From JASLBX01 sp036374175 (GTDB lineage: Bacteria; Actinomycetota; Actinomycetes; Jiangellales; Jiangellaceae): DNA of 64,000 nucleotides. Below are positions 40,648 to 51,100 of this stretch, piece by piece. Position numbers and translations under genes: made by a program. Positions within the stretch are counted from its first letter, which is position 1; each line of letters opens with the position of its first letter. The notes under the pieces were generated by a model. That model did not search any database. It worked only from the letters and a program-made list of their open reading frames with translations, and was not told the origin of the DNA. The DNA is taken from assembly GCA_036374175.1 (NCBI GenBank), contig DASUUH010000125.1, forward strand, positions 1-64,000. Direction: 5' to 3'.

Positions 40648-42009
40648 ATGTCTGATGACGTCAAGTTCCTGCTCGCCGAGCGCGACATCCCCAGCCACTG
40701 GATCAACCTGCTCCCGGATCTGCCGGGCGACCCGGTCCCGCCGCTCCACCCTGGCACGATGCAGCCGGTCGGCCCCGACGATCTCGCGGCGATCTTTCCG
40801 ATGGCGTTGATCCAGCAAGAGGTCTCCCCCGAACCAGAGGTCGAGATTCCCGAGCCGGTCCGTGAGGCGTACCGGATGTGGCGCCCGACGCCGCTTCACC
40901 GCGCGCGCCGGCTAGAACAGGCGCTCAACACACCGGCCCGCATCTACTACAAATACGAAGGCACCTCACCGGCGGGATCGCACAAACCCAACACCGCCGT
41001 GGCACAGGCCTATGAGAACGCCCAGGCCGGTATCCGCAAGCTATCGACCGAGACCGGTGCCGGCCAGTGGGGGTCCGCCCTGGCGTTCGCATGTTCGCTG
41101 TTCGGGCTCGAGTGCGAAGTCTTCATGGTCGGTTCCAGCTACGACCAGAAGCCGTACCGGCGCTCGATGATGGAGACGTGGGGCGCGACGACGCACCGCT
41201 CGCCCAGTGACTTGACTAGCGCCGGTCGTGGGCAGGCCGAGCACAAGACCGGTTCGCTTGGCATCGCCATCTCCGAGGCGGTTGAAGTGGCGGCCCAGAG
41301 CCCGGACACCAACTACTCCCTCGGATCGGTACTGAATCACGTCCTGCTTCACCAGACGGTGATCGGCCAGGAGGCGATTCTGCAGATGGACCTGGCCGGC
41401 GAGCGGCCGGACGTGATCGTCGGATGCGTCGGCGGCGGGTCGAACTTCGCCGGGCTGACGTTCCCGTTCATCCGCCAGGTGCTGCGGGGTGAAGCCGAGA
41501 TGCGCTTCGTCGCGGCCGAACCGGCGGCGTGCCCGACGCTCACCCGCGGGGTGTACCGGTACGACTTCGGCGACACCGCCGGGCTCACCCCGCTGATGCC
41601 GATGTACACGCTGGGCCACGATTTCGTGCCACCGCCCGTCCACGCCGGTGGCCTGCGCTACCACGGCGACGCGCCGATGGTGTGCGCGCTGGTCAAGGCG
41701 GGCATCGTGGAGGCCCGCGCGTTCCGCCAGAACGAGACGTTCGCAGCTGCGGTCCAGTTCGCCCGGACTGAGGGCATCATCCCCGGCCCTGAGCCGGCGC
41801 ACGCCGTTCGAGCCGTGGTCCAGGAGGCCGAGGCGGCCCGGGAGGCCGGCGACCAGCGCGTCATTCTGTTCGGGTTGTCCGGCCACGGACACTTCGACCT
41901 ATCCGCGTACGACGCCTATCTGTCCGGCTCGCTCGAAGATCCCGAGTTCTCCGAGGCCGACATGGACGCCGCACTGGCCCGGCTACCGGAGACTCCCGCG
42001 ATCGCCTGA
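40648..42009 (+). CDS. TrpB2-type tryptophan synthase beta-like protein
   Basis: 453-aa PLP enzyme of the TrpB2 group, which occurs without a TrpA partner. PLP-binding Lys is in 'YEGTSPAGSHKPNTAVAQAY'; the phosphate loop is 'VGCVGGGSNFAGLTFPFIRQ'; N-terminal 'RPTPLHRARRLEQALNTPAR' and long insertions are typical of TrpB2. It can make Trp from indole and Ser or act in other beta-replacement reactions. No trpA, trpC or trpE is adjacent, whereas amidoligase genes are, 114 bases away and divergent, so it might supply an unusual amino acid to that pathway (inference). Confidence 0.85.
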   Translation: MSDDVKFLLAERDIPSHWINLLPDLPGDPVPPLHPGTMQPVGPDDLAAIFPMALIQQEVSPEPEVEIPEPVREAYRMWRPTPLHRARRLEQALNTPARIYYKYEGTSPAGSHKPNTAVAQAYENAQAGIRKLSTETGAGQWGSALAFACSLFGLECEVFMVGSSYDQKPYRRSMMETWGATTHRSPSDLTSAGRGQAEHKTGSLGIAISEAVEVAAQSPDTNYSLGSVLNHVLLHQTVIGQEAILQMDLAGERPDVIVGCVGGGSNFAGLTFPFIRQVLRGEAEMRFVAAEPAACPTLTRGVYRYDFGDTAGLTPLMPMYTLGHDFVPPPVHAGGLRYHGDAPMVCALVKAGIVEARAFRQNETFAAAVQFARTEGIIPGPEPAHAVRAVVQEAEAAREAGDQRVILFGLSGHGHFDLSAYDAYLSGSLEDPEFSEADMDAALARLPETPAIA

Positions 42010-42167
42010 TGGGACACATCGGACTCCGTTGGCCCGCACCCTTCGTCCGAGTGGGCGGCGCGCCCGCGGATGTTGAACTGATCTTGAGGTCGATGATCGA
42101 ACTGCACAGCTGAGAATGGTTCTTGGGGTGACGTCGTGGTGTTCCAGCACCACCACTCTCGCCCCCA

Positions 42168-44492
42168 TCAACGGCCCAGCGCCGCGCTCGCACCGGCGCG
42201 CACGACGGCCACGGTGTCGCCCGGCAGCGACCCACCGCCGCTGTCGACGAGGTAGAAGACGTCCACCGCCTCCGCGCCCAGCGTCTCGACCACCGCGGAT
42301 CTGATCACGACCCCGCTGGCCCCGATGGCCGACGCGAGCCGGTGCAGCAGCCCGGGCTCGTCGTGCGCCCGCACTTCAAGGACGGTCGCGTCCGCGGACA
42401 CCTCCGGAATGATCCGGACGCTGGGCTCGGCGTGCCGGATCACCCTGCCCCGGCGCTGGGACGCACGCGCGGCGAGCCGGGCCGCCACGTCCGTCCGGCC
42501 ATCGAGGGCCCGCACGATGTCGTCGCGCAGGACGGCCTCGGCCGGCGGCTCACCGAACCCGGCAACCACCCGCCATACCAGCACGACCCGCTCGTTCACC
42601 GTCTCGATAGTGGCCGTTCGGACCTGAAGGCGGTGCAGCGTGAGTACCCCGGCCACCGAGGCGAGCACGTTCGGGCCGTCCGGCGCGGCGACTGTAACCC
42701 GGCACATGCCGTGGGCCGTCGGAGCGTCGACCCGTACCGCGATCCCGTGGTCTAGCGCGAGTTGCTCCTGCCAGGGCTCGAGCCGTTCTGGTTTGGGCGG
42801 CGGGGCGCCACCGAGCACCGTGCGCACCCGGGACACCAGGTCGCCGACCAGCCTCGCCCGCATCGGCGACCAGGCCAGCGGGCCGGCGGCAGACGCGTCC
42901 GCCTCGGTGAGGGCGGCCAGCAGGTCCAGGTTGTCCGCTTCGCCGACGGCGTCGACCACCGCAGCGATCGTCGCGGGATCATCCGGATCTCGCCGGGTCG
43001 CCATCTCGGGCAGCAACAGATGGTGGCGCACCAGCAGCCCCAGGGTCGCTGCGTCCTGTGGTGGCAGACCCAGCCGGCGGCCGAGATCGGTGGCGATGAC
43101 CTCGCCGGTCTCGCAATGGTCGCCGGGCAGGCCCTTGCCCAAGTCATGGAACAGTGCGGCCAGCAGCAACAGGTCGGGCCGGGAGACCCGGCGGGTCAGC
43201 CCGGCGGCGCCCACGGCCGTCTCGATGAGGTGGCGGTCGACCGTGTGCCGGTGGATCGGCGTTCTGGTGGCCCGGTAACGCACGCGCTCCCACGCGGGTA
43301 TCCAGCGGGTCACCAGACCGGCGTTCTCCAGCGCGTCCCAGACCGGCAGCGCATTGCGCCCGGCGCCGAGAATCGCCAGCAGCGCGTCCCGCGCACTGTT
43401 CGGCCACGGCTCGGGCAACGGGGGGCACTCGGCCGCAAGCCGCGCCACGGTGCGCGGCGCCAGGACCAGGCCCGCTTGAGCGGCGCCCGCCGCGGCACGC
43501 AGCGCGAGCACCGCATCGCGCTCCGGGCGGGCGTCGCGAGCCAGCACCGCCTCACCGTCGTGTTCGACCACGCCGTCGGCGAGGGGGCGGCGCTCCGGTG
43601 GACGCCGGCCACCCCGCGCCCGGGCGCGTAGGGTGCGCTCGACGTCACGCCACGTCACGTCCGCCGCGTAGGCCACTGCCCGGCCGGCCTCGGCGACCCG
43701 ACGCAGCAGCACGTCGGGGTCCACCAGCCCAAGCCGATTGGCGATCGAACCGTGGTCCTCGAACAACAGCCGATCGTGCCGGCGGCCAGTCGTCCGGTGC
43801 AGGGCGTCGCGCACGACAAGCAGCCACTCGCGGGCCTCCTCGACCGCCGTCAAGTGCGGGCGGTCGGCGATCCAGGAGGCGGCGACGGCACGCAGGGCGA
43901 GCGTGTCGCGCAGCCCCCCGTAGGCCTGCACCAGGTCCGGCTCGAGCAGGTGCGCCAGCTCTCCGGACTGCTCCGCCCGAGCCCGGACCATGGCTGCCAG
44001 CTTCGGCAGCCGCTGCGATGCCTGGCGCCGCCAGTCGCTCCGCACCTCGGCCCGCAGCCGCTCGGTTGTGGTCGGGTCGCCGGCGACATGCCGGGCGTCG
44101 ATAAGGCTCAGTGCGGCCTTGAGGTCGTCGGCGGCCACGGCGCGGGCCTGGTCGACGGTACGCACGGCATGGTCGAGCGCCAGGCCGGCGTCCCACACCG
44201 GGTAGAAGACCTGGTTGGCCACGGCGGCCGGATCACCGGCATCGCCATGGACCAGGAGCACGTCGAGATCGCTGCCGGGCAGCAGTTCGCGCCGGCCGTA
44301 GCCGCCGACGGCCACCAGGGCGAACCCGGCCGATTCCTCGGCGGGTACAGCCGCGAAGAACCGCCGTAGCCAGCCGTCCACCAACTCGGTGAGTGCCACC
44401 CGGCGCTGGATTGCGCTGAGCCGCTCGTCGGCGACCACCGCCCGCCGGAGGGTCAGGAAGCGGTCGCCGCGAGCGGCTGACGCCGAGGTCAC
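42168..44492 (-). CDS. glnD: PII uridylyl/adenylyltransferase
   Basis: 774-aa GlnD. Nucleotidyltransferase domain with 'VAVGGYGRRELLPGSDLDVL' (GS-x10-DxD-type site), helical part, HD phosphohydrolase domain with 'LAALFHDLGKGLPGDHCETG', and two C-terminal ACT domains ('ITVAAPDG'-like region 'RVTVAAPDGPNVLASVAGVL' and 'LEVRAHDEPGLLHRLASAIG'). In actinobacteria it adenylylates Tyr51 of PII under nitrogen limitation. Start GTG 44492 overlaps the glnB stop (GTGA). The longer frame to 44555 is antisense-like extension without support. Confidence 0.92.
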   Translation of the reverse strand: MTSASAARGDRFLTLRRAVVADERLSAIQRRVALTELVDGWLRRFFAAVPAEESAGFALVAVGGYGRRELLPGSDLDVLLVHGDAGDPAAVANQVFYPVWDAGLALDHAVRTVDQARAVAADDLKAALSLIDARHVAGDPTTTERLRAEVRSDWRRQASQRLPKLAAMVRARAEQSGELAHLLEPDLVQAYGGLRDTLALRAVAASWIADRPHLTAVEEAREWLLVVRDALHRTTGRRHDRLLFEDHGSIANRLGLVDPDVLLRRVAEAGRAVAYAADVTWRDVERTLRARARGGRRPPERRPLADGVVEHDGEAVLARDARPERDAVLALRAAAGAAQAGLVLAPRTVARLAAECPPLPEPWPNSARDALLAILGAGRNALPVWDALENAGLVTRWIPAWERVRYRATRTPIHRHTVDRHLIETAVGAAGLTRRVSRPDLLLLAALFHDLGKGLPGDHCETGEVIATDLGRRLGLPPQDAATLGLLVRHHLLLPEMATRRDPDDPATIAAVVDAVGEADNLDLLAALTEADASAAGPLAWSPMRARLVGDLVSRVRTVLGGAPPPKPERLEPWQEQLALDHGIAVRVDAPTAHGMCRVTVAAPDGPNVLASVAGVLTLHRLQVRTATIETVNERVVLVWRVVAGFGEPPAEAVLRDDIVRALDGRTDVAARLAARASQRRGRVIRHAEPSVRIIPEVSADATVLEVRAHDEPGLLHRLASAIGASGVVIRSAVVETLGAEAVDVFYLVDSGGGSLPGDTVAVVRAGASAALGR

Positions 44493-44827
44493 AGGGCCTC
44501 GACTCCCACCTCTCCGGTGCGGACCCGGACGACCGCGTCGACCGAGGTCACCCACACCTTTCCGTCGCCTATCTTTCCGGTCTGGGCAGCCTTGACGATC
44601 ACGTCGACCACGTCATCGACATCCGTGTCGTCGACGAGCACGTCGATCCGGGTCTTCGGCACCAGGTCGACGGTGTACTCCGCGCCCCGGTAGACCTCGG
44701 TGTGGCCCTTCTGCCGGCCGTAGCCGCTGGCCTCGCTCACCGTCATGCCTTGCACACCGAAGGTCTCCAGTGCGCTGCGAACCTCGTCGAGCTTGAACGG
44801 CTTGATCACTGCGGTCACGAGCTTCAT
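44489..44827 (-). CDS. glnB: Nitrogen regulatory protein PII
   Basis: 112-aa PII (GlnB/GlnK): 'MKLVTAVIKPFKLDEVRSAL', T-loop 'GRQKGHTEVYRGAEYTVDLV' with the modification site Tyr51, and B-loop 'AAQTGKIGDGKVWVTSVDAV'. It binds ATP, ADP and 2-oxoglutarate and regulates AmtB. Its ATG overlaps the amtB stop and its stop overlaps the glnD start, so amtB, glnB and glnD form one tight operon. The amtB linkage suggests the GlnK subtype. Confidence 0.95.
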   Translation of the reverse strand: MKLVTAVIKPFKLDEVRSALETFGVQGMTVSEASGYGRQKGHTEVYRGAEYTVDLVPKTRIDVLVDDTDVDDVVDVIVKAAQTGKIGDGKVWVTSVDAVVRVRTGEVGVEAL

Positions 44828-46116
44828 GCCGGCACGCTCCTCTCCCTGGTTGCGGACACCGCCGCGTGGCTGCTGCTCGGCCCGGCGGCCGGCGTGAACT
44901 CGTAGCCGGCCTCCACGTGCACGGCCAGGTCGATGCCACCCACCTCGGCATCTTCGCTCACCCGGAACCCGACGGTGCGGTGGATCAGGACGCCCAGGAT
45001 GTAGGCGATCACGAACGAGTACGCGATCGTGGCACCCGCGGCGACCGCCTGCTTGCCGAGCAGCTCCATGCCACCGCCGTAGAACAGGCCCTCGAGCGCC
45101 GGGTCGCCGGTGAACTTCTCGGTGGCCAACAAGCCGATCATGAGCGTGCCGACGACGCCGCCGACCAGGTGGACGGCCACGACATCAAGCGAATCATCGA
45201 AGTTGAACCGGTACTTCAGGCTGACGGCGAGCGCGCACAATGCACCTGCGGCGAGCCCGACGAGGATCGCGCCGATGGGACTGACGAACGCACACGCCGG
45301 GGTAATGGCGACCAGTCCGGCGATCGCGCCGGAGGCGGCCCCTAGTGTGGTGGCGTGCCGCTGCTTGATCACATCGATCAGCAGCCAGCCGAGGATTGCG
45401 GCCGCCGTGGCGACCATGGTGTTGACCCACACTGCCGAGGCCACACCGTCCGCCGCCAGTGCCGAGCCGGCGTTGAAGCCGAACCAGCCGAACCACAGCA
45501 ATCCCGCGCCGAGCAGGACGAACGGCAGGTTGTGCGGCTTCATAGGGTCACGGCGCCAGCCGACCCGCTTGCCGATCACGAGGGCGAGCGCCAGCGCCGC
45601 AGCCCCTGCGTTGATGTGGACCACGGTGCCACCGGCGAAGTCGATTGCGCCGAGCTCGCTGATCCATCCGCCGCCCCAGACCCAGTTGGCCACCGGGAAG
45701 TAGACGATCGTGATCCACAACACGACGAAGATCGCCCAGCCGCGGAATGTGGCGCGCTCTGCGATCGCGCCGCTGATCAGGGCCGCGGTGATGATGGCGA
45801 ACACTGCTTGGAACGCCACAAAGGCGAACTCCGGAATCGTGCCGCTGAGTGCGTCCACTCCGATGTCTTCCAGGCCCAGCTTGCCGAGGCCGCCGATGAA
45901 GCCGCCGTTGGACCCGTCGAAGGCGAGGCTGTAGCCATACAGCACCCACACCACGGGCACGATGGCCAGGCAGAGGAAGCTCATCATGAGCATGTTGAGG
46001 ACGGTCTTGGCGCGCACCATGCCGCCGTAGAAAAACGCCAGACCGGGGGTCATGAGCAGGACGAGAGCCGCGCTGGTCAGGATCCAGGCGGTATCGCCCG
46101 CGCTGAGCTCGGGCAT
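44824..46116 (-). CDS. amtB: Ammonium transporter
   Basis: 430-aa Amt protein with eleven membrane helices. Motifs: 'TAWILTSAALVLLMTPGLAF' with 'FYGGMVRAKTVLNMLM', 'FAGGTVVHINAGAAALALAL' (twin-His region first His) and 'VVAVHLVGGVVGTLMIGLLA' (second His). The cytoplasmic tail is 'TVGFRVSEDAEVGGIDLAVH'. ATG 46116 has GGAG 8 bases upstream, better than the upstream ATG at 46131. It carries NH3/NH4+ into the cell and is blocked by PII. First gene of the nitrogen operon. Confidence 0.95.
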   Translation of the reverse strand: MPELSAGDTAWILTSAALVLLMTPGLAFFYGGMVRAKTVLNMLMMSFLCLAIVPVVWVLYGYSLAFDGSNGGFIGGLGKLGLEDIGVDALSGTIPEFAFVAFQAVFAIITAALISGAIAERATFRGWAIFVVLWITIVYFPVANWVWGGGWISELGAIDFAGGTVVHINAGAAALALALVIGKRVGWRRDPMKPHNLPFVLLGAGLLWFGWFGFNAGSALAADGVASAVWVNTMVATAAAILGWLLIDVIKQRHATTLGAASGAIAGLVAITPACAFVSPIGAILVGLAAGALCALAVSLKYRFNFDDSLDVVAVHLVGGVVGTLMIGLLATEKFTGDPALEGLFYGGGMELLGKQAVAAGATIAYSFVIAYILGVLIHRTVGFRVSEDAEVGGIDLAVHVEAGYEFTPAAGPSSSHAAVSATRERSVPA

Positions 46117-46272
46117 ACGTGACTCCTTCACGAGTCGAGTGGCCGGCCGGGAGAGCCGCGGCGACGCTGCCTGACGGTGTTACCGAACCGGTCGGTCGCC
46201 TGGATCGTGACGCTGCCGTGTTGCCAGTGTCCGCCCTCGATGTTGCAGCGGAGTGACAACTGACCCCGCTGT

Positions 46273-46288
46273 GTTACGCCCGCGTGAA
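46273..46288 (-). promoter_or_regulatory. Possible GlnR box upstream of amtB
   Basis: GTTAC-N6-GTGAA at 46273-46288 resembles the actinobacterial GlnR consensus gTnAC-n6-GaAAC but differs in the second half. It lies about 157 bases before the amtB start in the ftsY-amtB gap, and a further GTTAC is at 46179-46183. Suggestive only. Confidence 0.3.
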
Positions 46289-46304
46289 ATCGACGGTAGA
46301 ACCC

Positions 46305-47483
46305 TCAACCGAGGAGGCCGTCGACGAACTCCTCCGCGTCGAACGGCGCCAGATCGTCCGGCCCCTCGCCGAGGCCGACCAGCTTGACCGGCACGCCGAG
46401 TTCGCGCTGGACGGCGACCACGATGCCGCCCTTGGCAGTGCCGTCGAGTTTGGTGAGGGCGATGCCGGTGACATCGACGACCTCGCCGAATACCCGCGCC
46501 TGAGCCATCCCGTTCTGCCCGGTCGTCGCATCGAGGACGAGCAGTACCTCGTCGACCGCGCCGTGCTTCTCGATGACCCGCTTAACCTTGCCGAGTTCGT
46601 CCATCAGACCGGCCTTGGTCTGCAACCGCCCGGCGGTGTCGATCAGCACGACGTCGGCTTCCTGTTCGATGCCAGTCCGCACCGCGTCGAACGCGACGCT
46701 GGCCGGATCGCCCCGCTCTGGCCCGCGCACGGTGAGCACACCCACACGATTCCCCCAGGTTGTGAGCTGGTCGACGGCGGCCGCCCGAAAGGTGTCTGCA
46801 GCGCCGAGGACGACGTCGCGATCCTCGGCGACGAGCACCCGGGCCAGCTTCCCGACCGTCGTGGTCTTGCCGGTGCCGTTGACGCCGACGACGAGCACCA
46901 CGGCCGGCCGGCCGGTATGGCGCTCGGTCTTGAGCGCGCGGTCCATGGTGGGATCGACCAGCGCGATCAGCTCTTCGCGCAGGATGGTCTTCGCTGCCGC
47001 CGGATCGGCGATGCCTTCGACTCGAGCGCGGCTGCGCAGCCGCTCAACGAGTTCCTGCGTCGGCCCGACACCGAGGTCCGCGGTGAGCAGCGTGTCCTCG
47101 ATCTCCTCCCACGTGTCTTCGTCCAGGCGCTCTCGCGAGAGCAGGCCGAGCAGGCCTTTGCCGAGCGTCGACTGAGAGCGGGCGAGCCGCGAGCGCAACC
47201 GGACCAGCCGGCCGGCGGCTGGGGCTGGCCGCTCGGGAGCAGGTGGTGCCTTCTTGGCGGCCTCCAGGACGTCCGGGGTCAGGCCTTCGTCCGGCGGCGC
47301 GAGGGTGACGTCGCGTTCCAGCGTGCCCACCCCGCTGGTCGGCTCTCCGTCGACCGATCGGTCGGCGCCAGGATGAGGCGCGACGGGCGGGCTGCCCGTC
47401 TGGCTACGGCGAACTCGGACGAATCCCACGATGGCCGCGATCAACAGGACCGCGACGATGATGCCGACAATGAGGTACTCCAC
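46305..47483 (-). CDS. ftsY: Signal recognition particle receptor FtsY
   Basis: 392-aa FtsY. N-terminal membrane anchor 'MEYLIVGIIVAVLLIAAIVG', a Pro-rich charged linker to about residue 95, then the NG domain: 'GLLSRERLDEDTWEEIEDTL', P-loop 'VGVNGTGKTTTVGKLARVLV', 'GAADTFRAAAVDQLTTW', 'VVLIDTAGRLQTKAGLMDEL', 'LVLDATTGQNGMAQAR' and 'GIALTKLDGTAKGGIVVAVQ'. It docks ribosome-SRP complexes at the Sec translocon. In most actinobacteria smc lies directly upstream; here the smc end is 16 kb away. Confidence 0.95.
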   Translation of the reverse strand: MEYLIVGIIVAVLLIAAIVGFVRVRRSQTGSPPVAPHPGADRSVDGEPTSGVGTLERDVTLAPPDEGLTPDVLEAAKKAPPAPERPAPAAGRLVRLRSRLARSQSTLGKGLLGLLSRERLDEDTWEEIEDTLLTADLGVGPTQELVERLRSRARVEGIADPAAAKTILREELIALVDPTMDRALKTERHTGRPAVVLVVGVNGTGKTTTVGKLARVLVAEDRDVVLGAADTFRAAAVDQLTTWGNRVGVLTVRGPERGDPASVAFDAVRTGIEQEADVVLIDTAGRLQTKAGLMDELGKVKRVIEKHGAVDEVLLVLDATTGQNGMAQARVFGEVVDVTGIALTKLDGTAKGGIVVAVQRELGVPVKLVGLGEGPDDLAPFDAEEFVDGLLG

Positions 47484-47519
47484 GAGGCCGTAGTCTCCCA
47501 GAAGTCGGCACCCGAGCCG

Positions 47520-47993
47520 CTATCGAGCGTTGTTGCCCCTCGGATTCGGAAGATCGCCGCGCGGCTCCGGTTGACCGGCCGGGTCGGTGAACAACGCCCC
47601 GACCGAGACGCGCCTGGCCTTGGGCCTGCCAGCGCGTGCGGCCGGTGGTGGCGCCAGCGGGCGCACGTACTCGACACCCGTCTTTATCCGGGTGAGCAGC
47701 GGGCGAGTCCGTTCGGCCAACTCACCCGTGCGCTGAACCACGGGTTCGAGGCCGCGACGCGCACGGGACGCATGGGGAGCGAGCTGCCGGCGAGCGTACC
47801 GGCCGACCAGCCGAGTCCGTTGGATCACCTCGCGACGGACGGAGTACATGAAGGTGGCCGCCGCCAGCACCCAGCGGCGCAGCCGCAGTCGGGCCCGCGG
47901 CGACCGAGTTATCTCATGCATGACGAACACTGCCAGCAGCACAACGCCCGCTGTGATCAATATTCCGACCATGCTCGCGACGACAACCGCCAT
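47520..47993 (-). CDS. Small membrane-anchored basic protein, unknown
   Basis: 157 aa from ATG 47993 (AAAGGGA upstream). One N-terminal membrane helix 'VVVASMVGILITAGVVLLAV' is followed by a strongly basic region 'RSPRARLRLRRWVLAAATFM', 'RRQLAPHASRARRGLEPVVQ' and a disordered C-terminus 'PAGQPEPRGDLPNPRGNNAR'. It lies 36 bases upstream of ftsY on the same strand and may be co-transcribed. Not recognised as a family. Confidence 0.55.
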   Translation of the reverse strand: MAVVVASMVGILITAGVVLLAVFVMHEITRSPRARLRLRRWVLAAATFMYSVRREVIQRTRLVGRYARRQLAPHASRARRGLEPVVQRTGELAERTRPLLTRIKTGVEYVRPLAPPPAARAGRPKARRVSVGALFTDPAGQPEPRGDLPNPRGNNAR

Positions 47994-48111
47994 GGCTACG
48001 TCCCTTTGGTTCGTCACATTGGTAACAGAATTACCACCAGTCACACAACGCTAACAGCGCCGCCCAGGGACGTCAGCCGCGACACGCCACAAGCCGCGAA
48101 GCCTCGTCCCG

Positions 48112-48160
48112 TGATCATCGGCACTTTCCGTGCCATGTAGCCGGAAAGTGCCGATGATCA
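48112..48160. repeat. Perfect 19-bp inverted repeat
   Basis: TGATCATCGGCACTTTCCG (48112-48130) and its exact reverse complement (48142-48160) are separated by an 11-base loop. It follows the PIG-L gene stop on the minus strand by 10 bases and could end its transcript, although no T-run follows. Perfect hairpins of this kind are also seen as dispersed REP-like repeats in actinobacterial genomes. Confidence 0.75.
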
Positions 48161-48170
48161 GCGGGTGAAG

Positions 48171-51100
48171 TTAGTCGAACTGGAAGAAGGCCGGGTAGGT
48201 CGTGCCGTCGGACGTGGTCACGTCGAGTCGGCCACATGTACCGGCCAACTCAGCGCTGGTCCGCCAGCGGTAGATCGCGCCATCGGCGATGCCGCCGCTT
48301 ACCGGCTCTGCCGCGGCCGTAGCAGCGCCGAGTCCGCAGACCACCGGCGTCAGTGTCGGCGATCCTTCGGCCAGCTCAGCGATCTTGCCCTCGACCAGGC
48401 GGACCGGCACGGTTGCGCCGGCCTTGAACGTGTTCAACACCGGCATGCTCGCGACCGGGGCCTGGAACCCACGGGCCAGCGGCACGTGGAAGGCCTGCAC
48501 TCCCCCGGCGGTGGACTCGAAGGACACCAACAACGAGCCGTCGGCACGCAACTGCTCGAAGGTCGCCGCGTCGATGGGCAGCGACACCTGGCCGGTGCCG
48601 GTACTCACCTGGACGGTTTCGTCGCCGACGACCCGTCCGCCGAGGTCGTCGCCCCACGGCGGCGGAGCACCGTCCGACGGGTCACACGCGGTGAATCCGT
48701 CGTAGTCCCCTGGGCAGCTCGACTCGAACACCGGAATGTAGCCGTGCTGGCCGGACCACAGGAACAGCCGCGCCGTGCCGGCCTCGCCTGAGCTGAAGCG
48801 CACGTCCACCGCCGACTCACCCAGCGTGACGCCGGAGACAGCCATCGCCCGGGTCGGGTTGAGCCCGGAGATCGTCACTCCGTTCGTCGCCGACTGGTAG
48901 ATCGTCTGCGGCGCGTCGACTCCCCGCAGTGCCGAGTCGGGAATGATCGCATCGCGCGGGGTCGTCGGCCGGTTGGCCGGCGGCTCGTAGCCGTCCAGGT
49001 ACGCGTGTCCCCATCGGTACGGCTCGGACTGCTGGCTGCCGAACGGCGACCAGGCCAGCCGGGTCTGACCGACGAAGTTCTGCGTGTCGGAGTCGTACGG
49101 CGTGATGTTCAGCCCGACGTAGGTGGGGTCGACCACGTTGGACACCGGGTCACCGGTCGGCGGCGTGCTCGTCGGCCCGGCCGCTGCCGGCAGGACGTCC
49201 AGCGGCACCTTCATCTCGATGGTGTACGAACCGCCGTCCCAGACGCCGTTCTCGTTCAGCACCGCGTTCGTATCCACCTCGACACCCGGCGCGTTCGGCG
49301 CGTTGGGCACGGTGTCCGCAAGCGGACCGGACGAGAATCCCTGGTGGTTGTCCGCGTCACGGGTCCAGCACGGTCCGTTGACCCCGTTTCCGGCAAAGCC
49401 CGTCGGGTCGTCGCTGAACGGGAACACGCCCATCTTAAATGTGGTCGAGGTGTCCACGGCATTGCCCCGCGGATCGAGCAGGAACTCGACCGAGTCGACC
49501 AGCCAGTGGCCGAAGCAGCGCTCTGGCGTCGCCGCCGCGCTCTGCACGTCGTCGATCACGTGCGCGAACAGGTAGAGGTCGTCGCCGTGCCAGTTGACCT
49601 TGGCGTAACTGCCTTCACCACAGTCAGCGGCGCTGGCGCAGTTCTGGCCCTCCCAGCGTCGGCTGATGTCCAGCTGGGCGCCGGCGTATTCACCCTCGGT
49701 GTCTACGCCGTCGACGCTCGGTGCGGCCGGTGCCTGACTGACAACCGTCGTGGGGACGACGGTCAGCGACAAGGTCTCGCTCGACGACCCAGCCGGTTCG
49801 CTGTACGTCGTCGTGATGGTGACGCTGTCATTCGTTCCGCCCGGTGCGTCCGGGTTGTTGTGAGTGAGTTCGAACGTCACCGTTGTTTTGTCCCTGGCCG
49901 CCAGATCGGCGTACGGCTTGGACGTCGCATCGACGGAGTAGCCGGCCGGGAGAGTCAGGCTGACGTCGCCGGACTGGGTCGTGTCGGTCCAGTTGCGCAC
50001 GGTCACCGGGACGGTGATCGTCTCACCGGCGCCGATTCGCTGGACGGCGGACGAGCGTCCCGCCACGAAGCTGTTCGCGTCGCCCCACTGATCGAACTCC
50101 GCGAAGTTGCCCCAGCGCTCGAACCGTCCCTCGACGGCCGGAACGACCTCGACGACGGTCTCGTTGTACCCGGTGATGTCGCCTGCCGAGTAGTTGGCGG
50201 CGATCTTGTACCTGCCAGCCGTGGCCACGCCAGCCGGCGTGACGGTGAACGTAGCTGTCGACACTGCCGAGTCGCTCACCGCGCCGATGTCCTGCGCGGG
50301 CGTCACGGTCCAGCCGGCCGGCACGTCGAGCTCCACTGATCCGTCTGGCAGCGTCCCTTCCCCGGACTGGGCGTGGACGGTCACCTCGAACGATTGGCCG
50401 GCCACCGCGAAGAAGTCCTCGGCGGTCAGGTAGAACAGCGAACCCAGCGGCATGCCGCCCGGGTCGGGGATGGACGCGCCGTAGAATAGTGCGTCGTCCC
50501 GGCCGGCCAGCGGCGAACTGTTCGGCTGGAACGGGACGAACGACTGTGTGACCCCCCATCGAGAACAGCTCGGATTGGTCAGGCCTTGATGCATTAGCCG
50601 ACCCTGGGTGGGGTGCGCCCGGTTGCCCTCGCGGCCGATCTGGGCCCACGTTTTGTGGGTCCCTGGCTCGACGCCCTGGACGTTGCCGGGCAGCCAGGTG
50701 TACGGCGACTCGTACCCGGTCCACACGCCGTGCACGGTGAACGGGTTGTTCGCCGAGGGAGTGAAGCCGGTGGTGCAGTGCGGCGCATTCTGCCCGCCGG
50801 AGCCCTGCGTGCTCCCGCCCGAAGTGGTCTTCTTGACCAGCCACGGCTCGAGTGCATTCGGGCCTTCGAGCTGTTCGGGGAACATCGTCGGATCAGCGGC
50901 CGCCTTGATGCCCTCCCAGACCATCCGGCCTGAGTACTGGTGGTTCCCATGGCCGCTGCCCACCGGGCTGAAGCCGACGATCACGTCTGGCCTCGTCTCG
51001 CGGATGACCCTGACGGTGCGCTCCAGGGTCCGTTCATGGCCCCAGAACTCCTCAGTGAGCGGCGCACTGGTGTTGTAGTAGAAGTCCACGAGGTCGGTGT

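Noticed and set aside
42130..42165. GTGGTG/CACCAC hairpin after glnD
   Set aside because: Six-base stem without T-run; common by chance in such GC-rich DNA.
42762..43631. Plus-strand frames antisense to glnD
   Set aside because: The glnD domains on the minus strand are unambiguous.
46284..48140. 618-aa plus-strand open frame
   Set aside because: It is antisense to ftsY and the basic membrane protein, low-complexity and without motifs; a GC-bias artefact.
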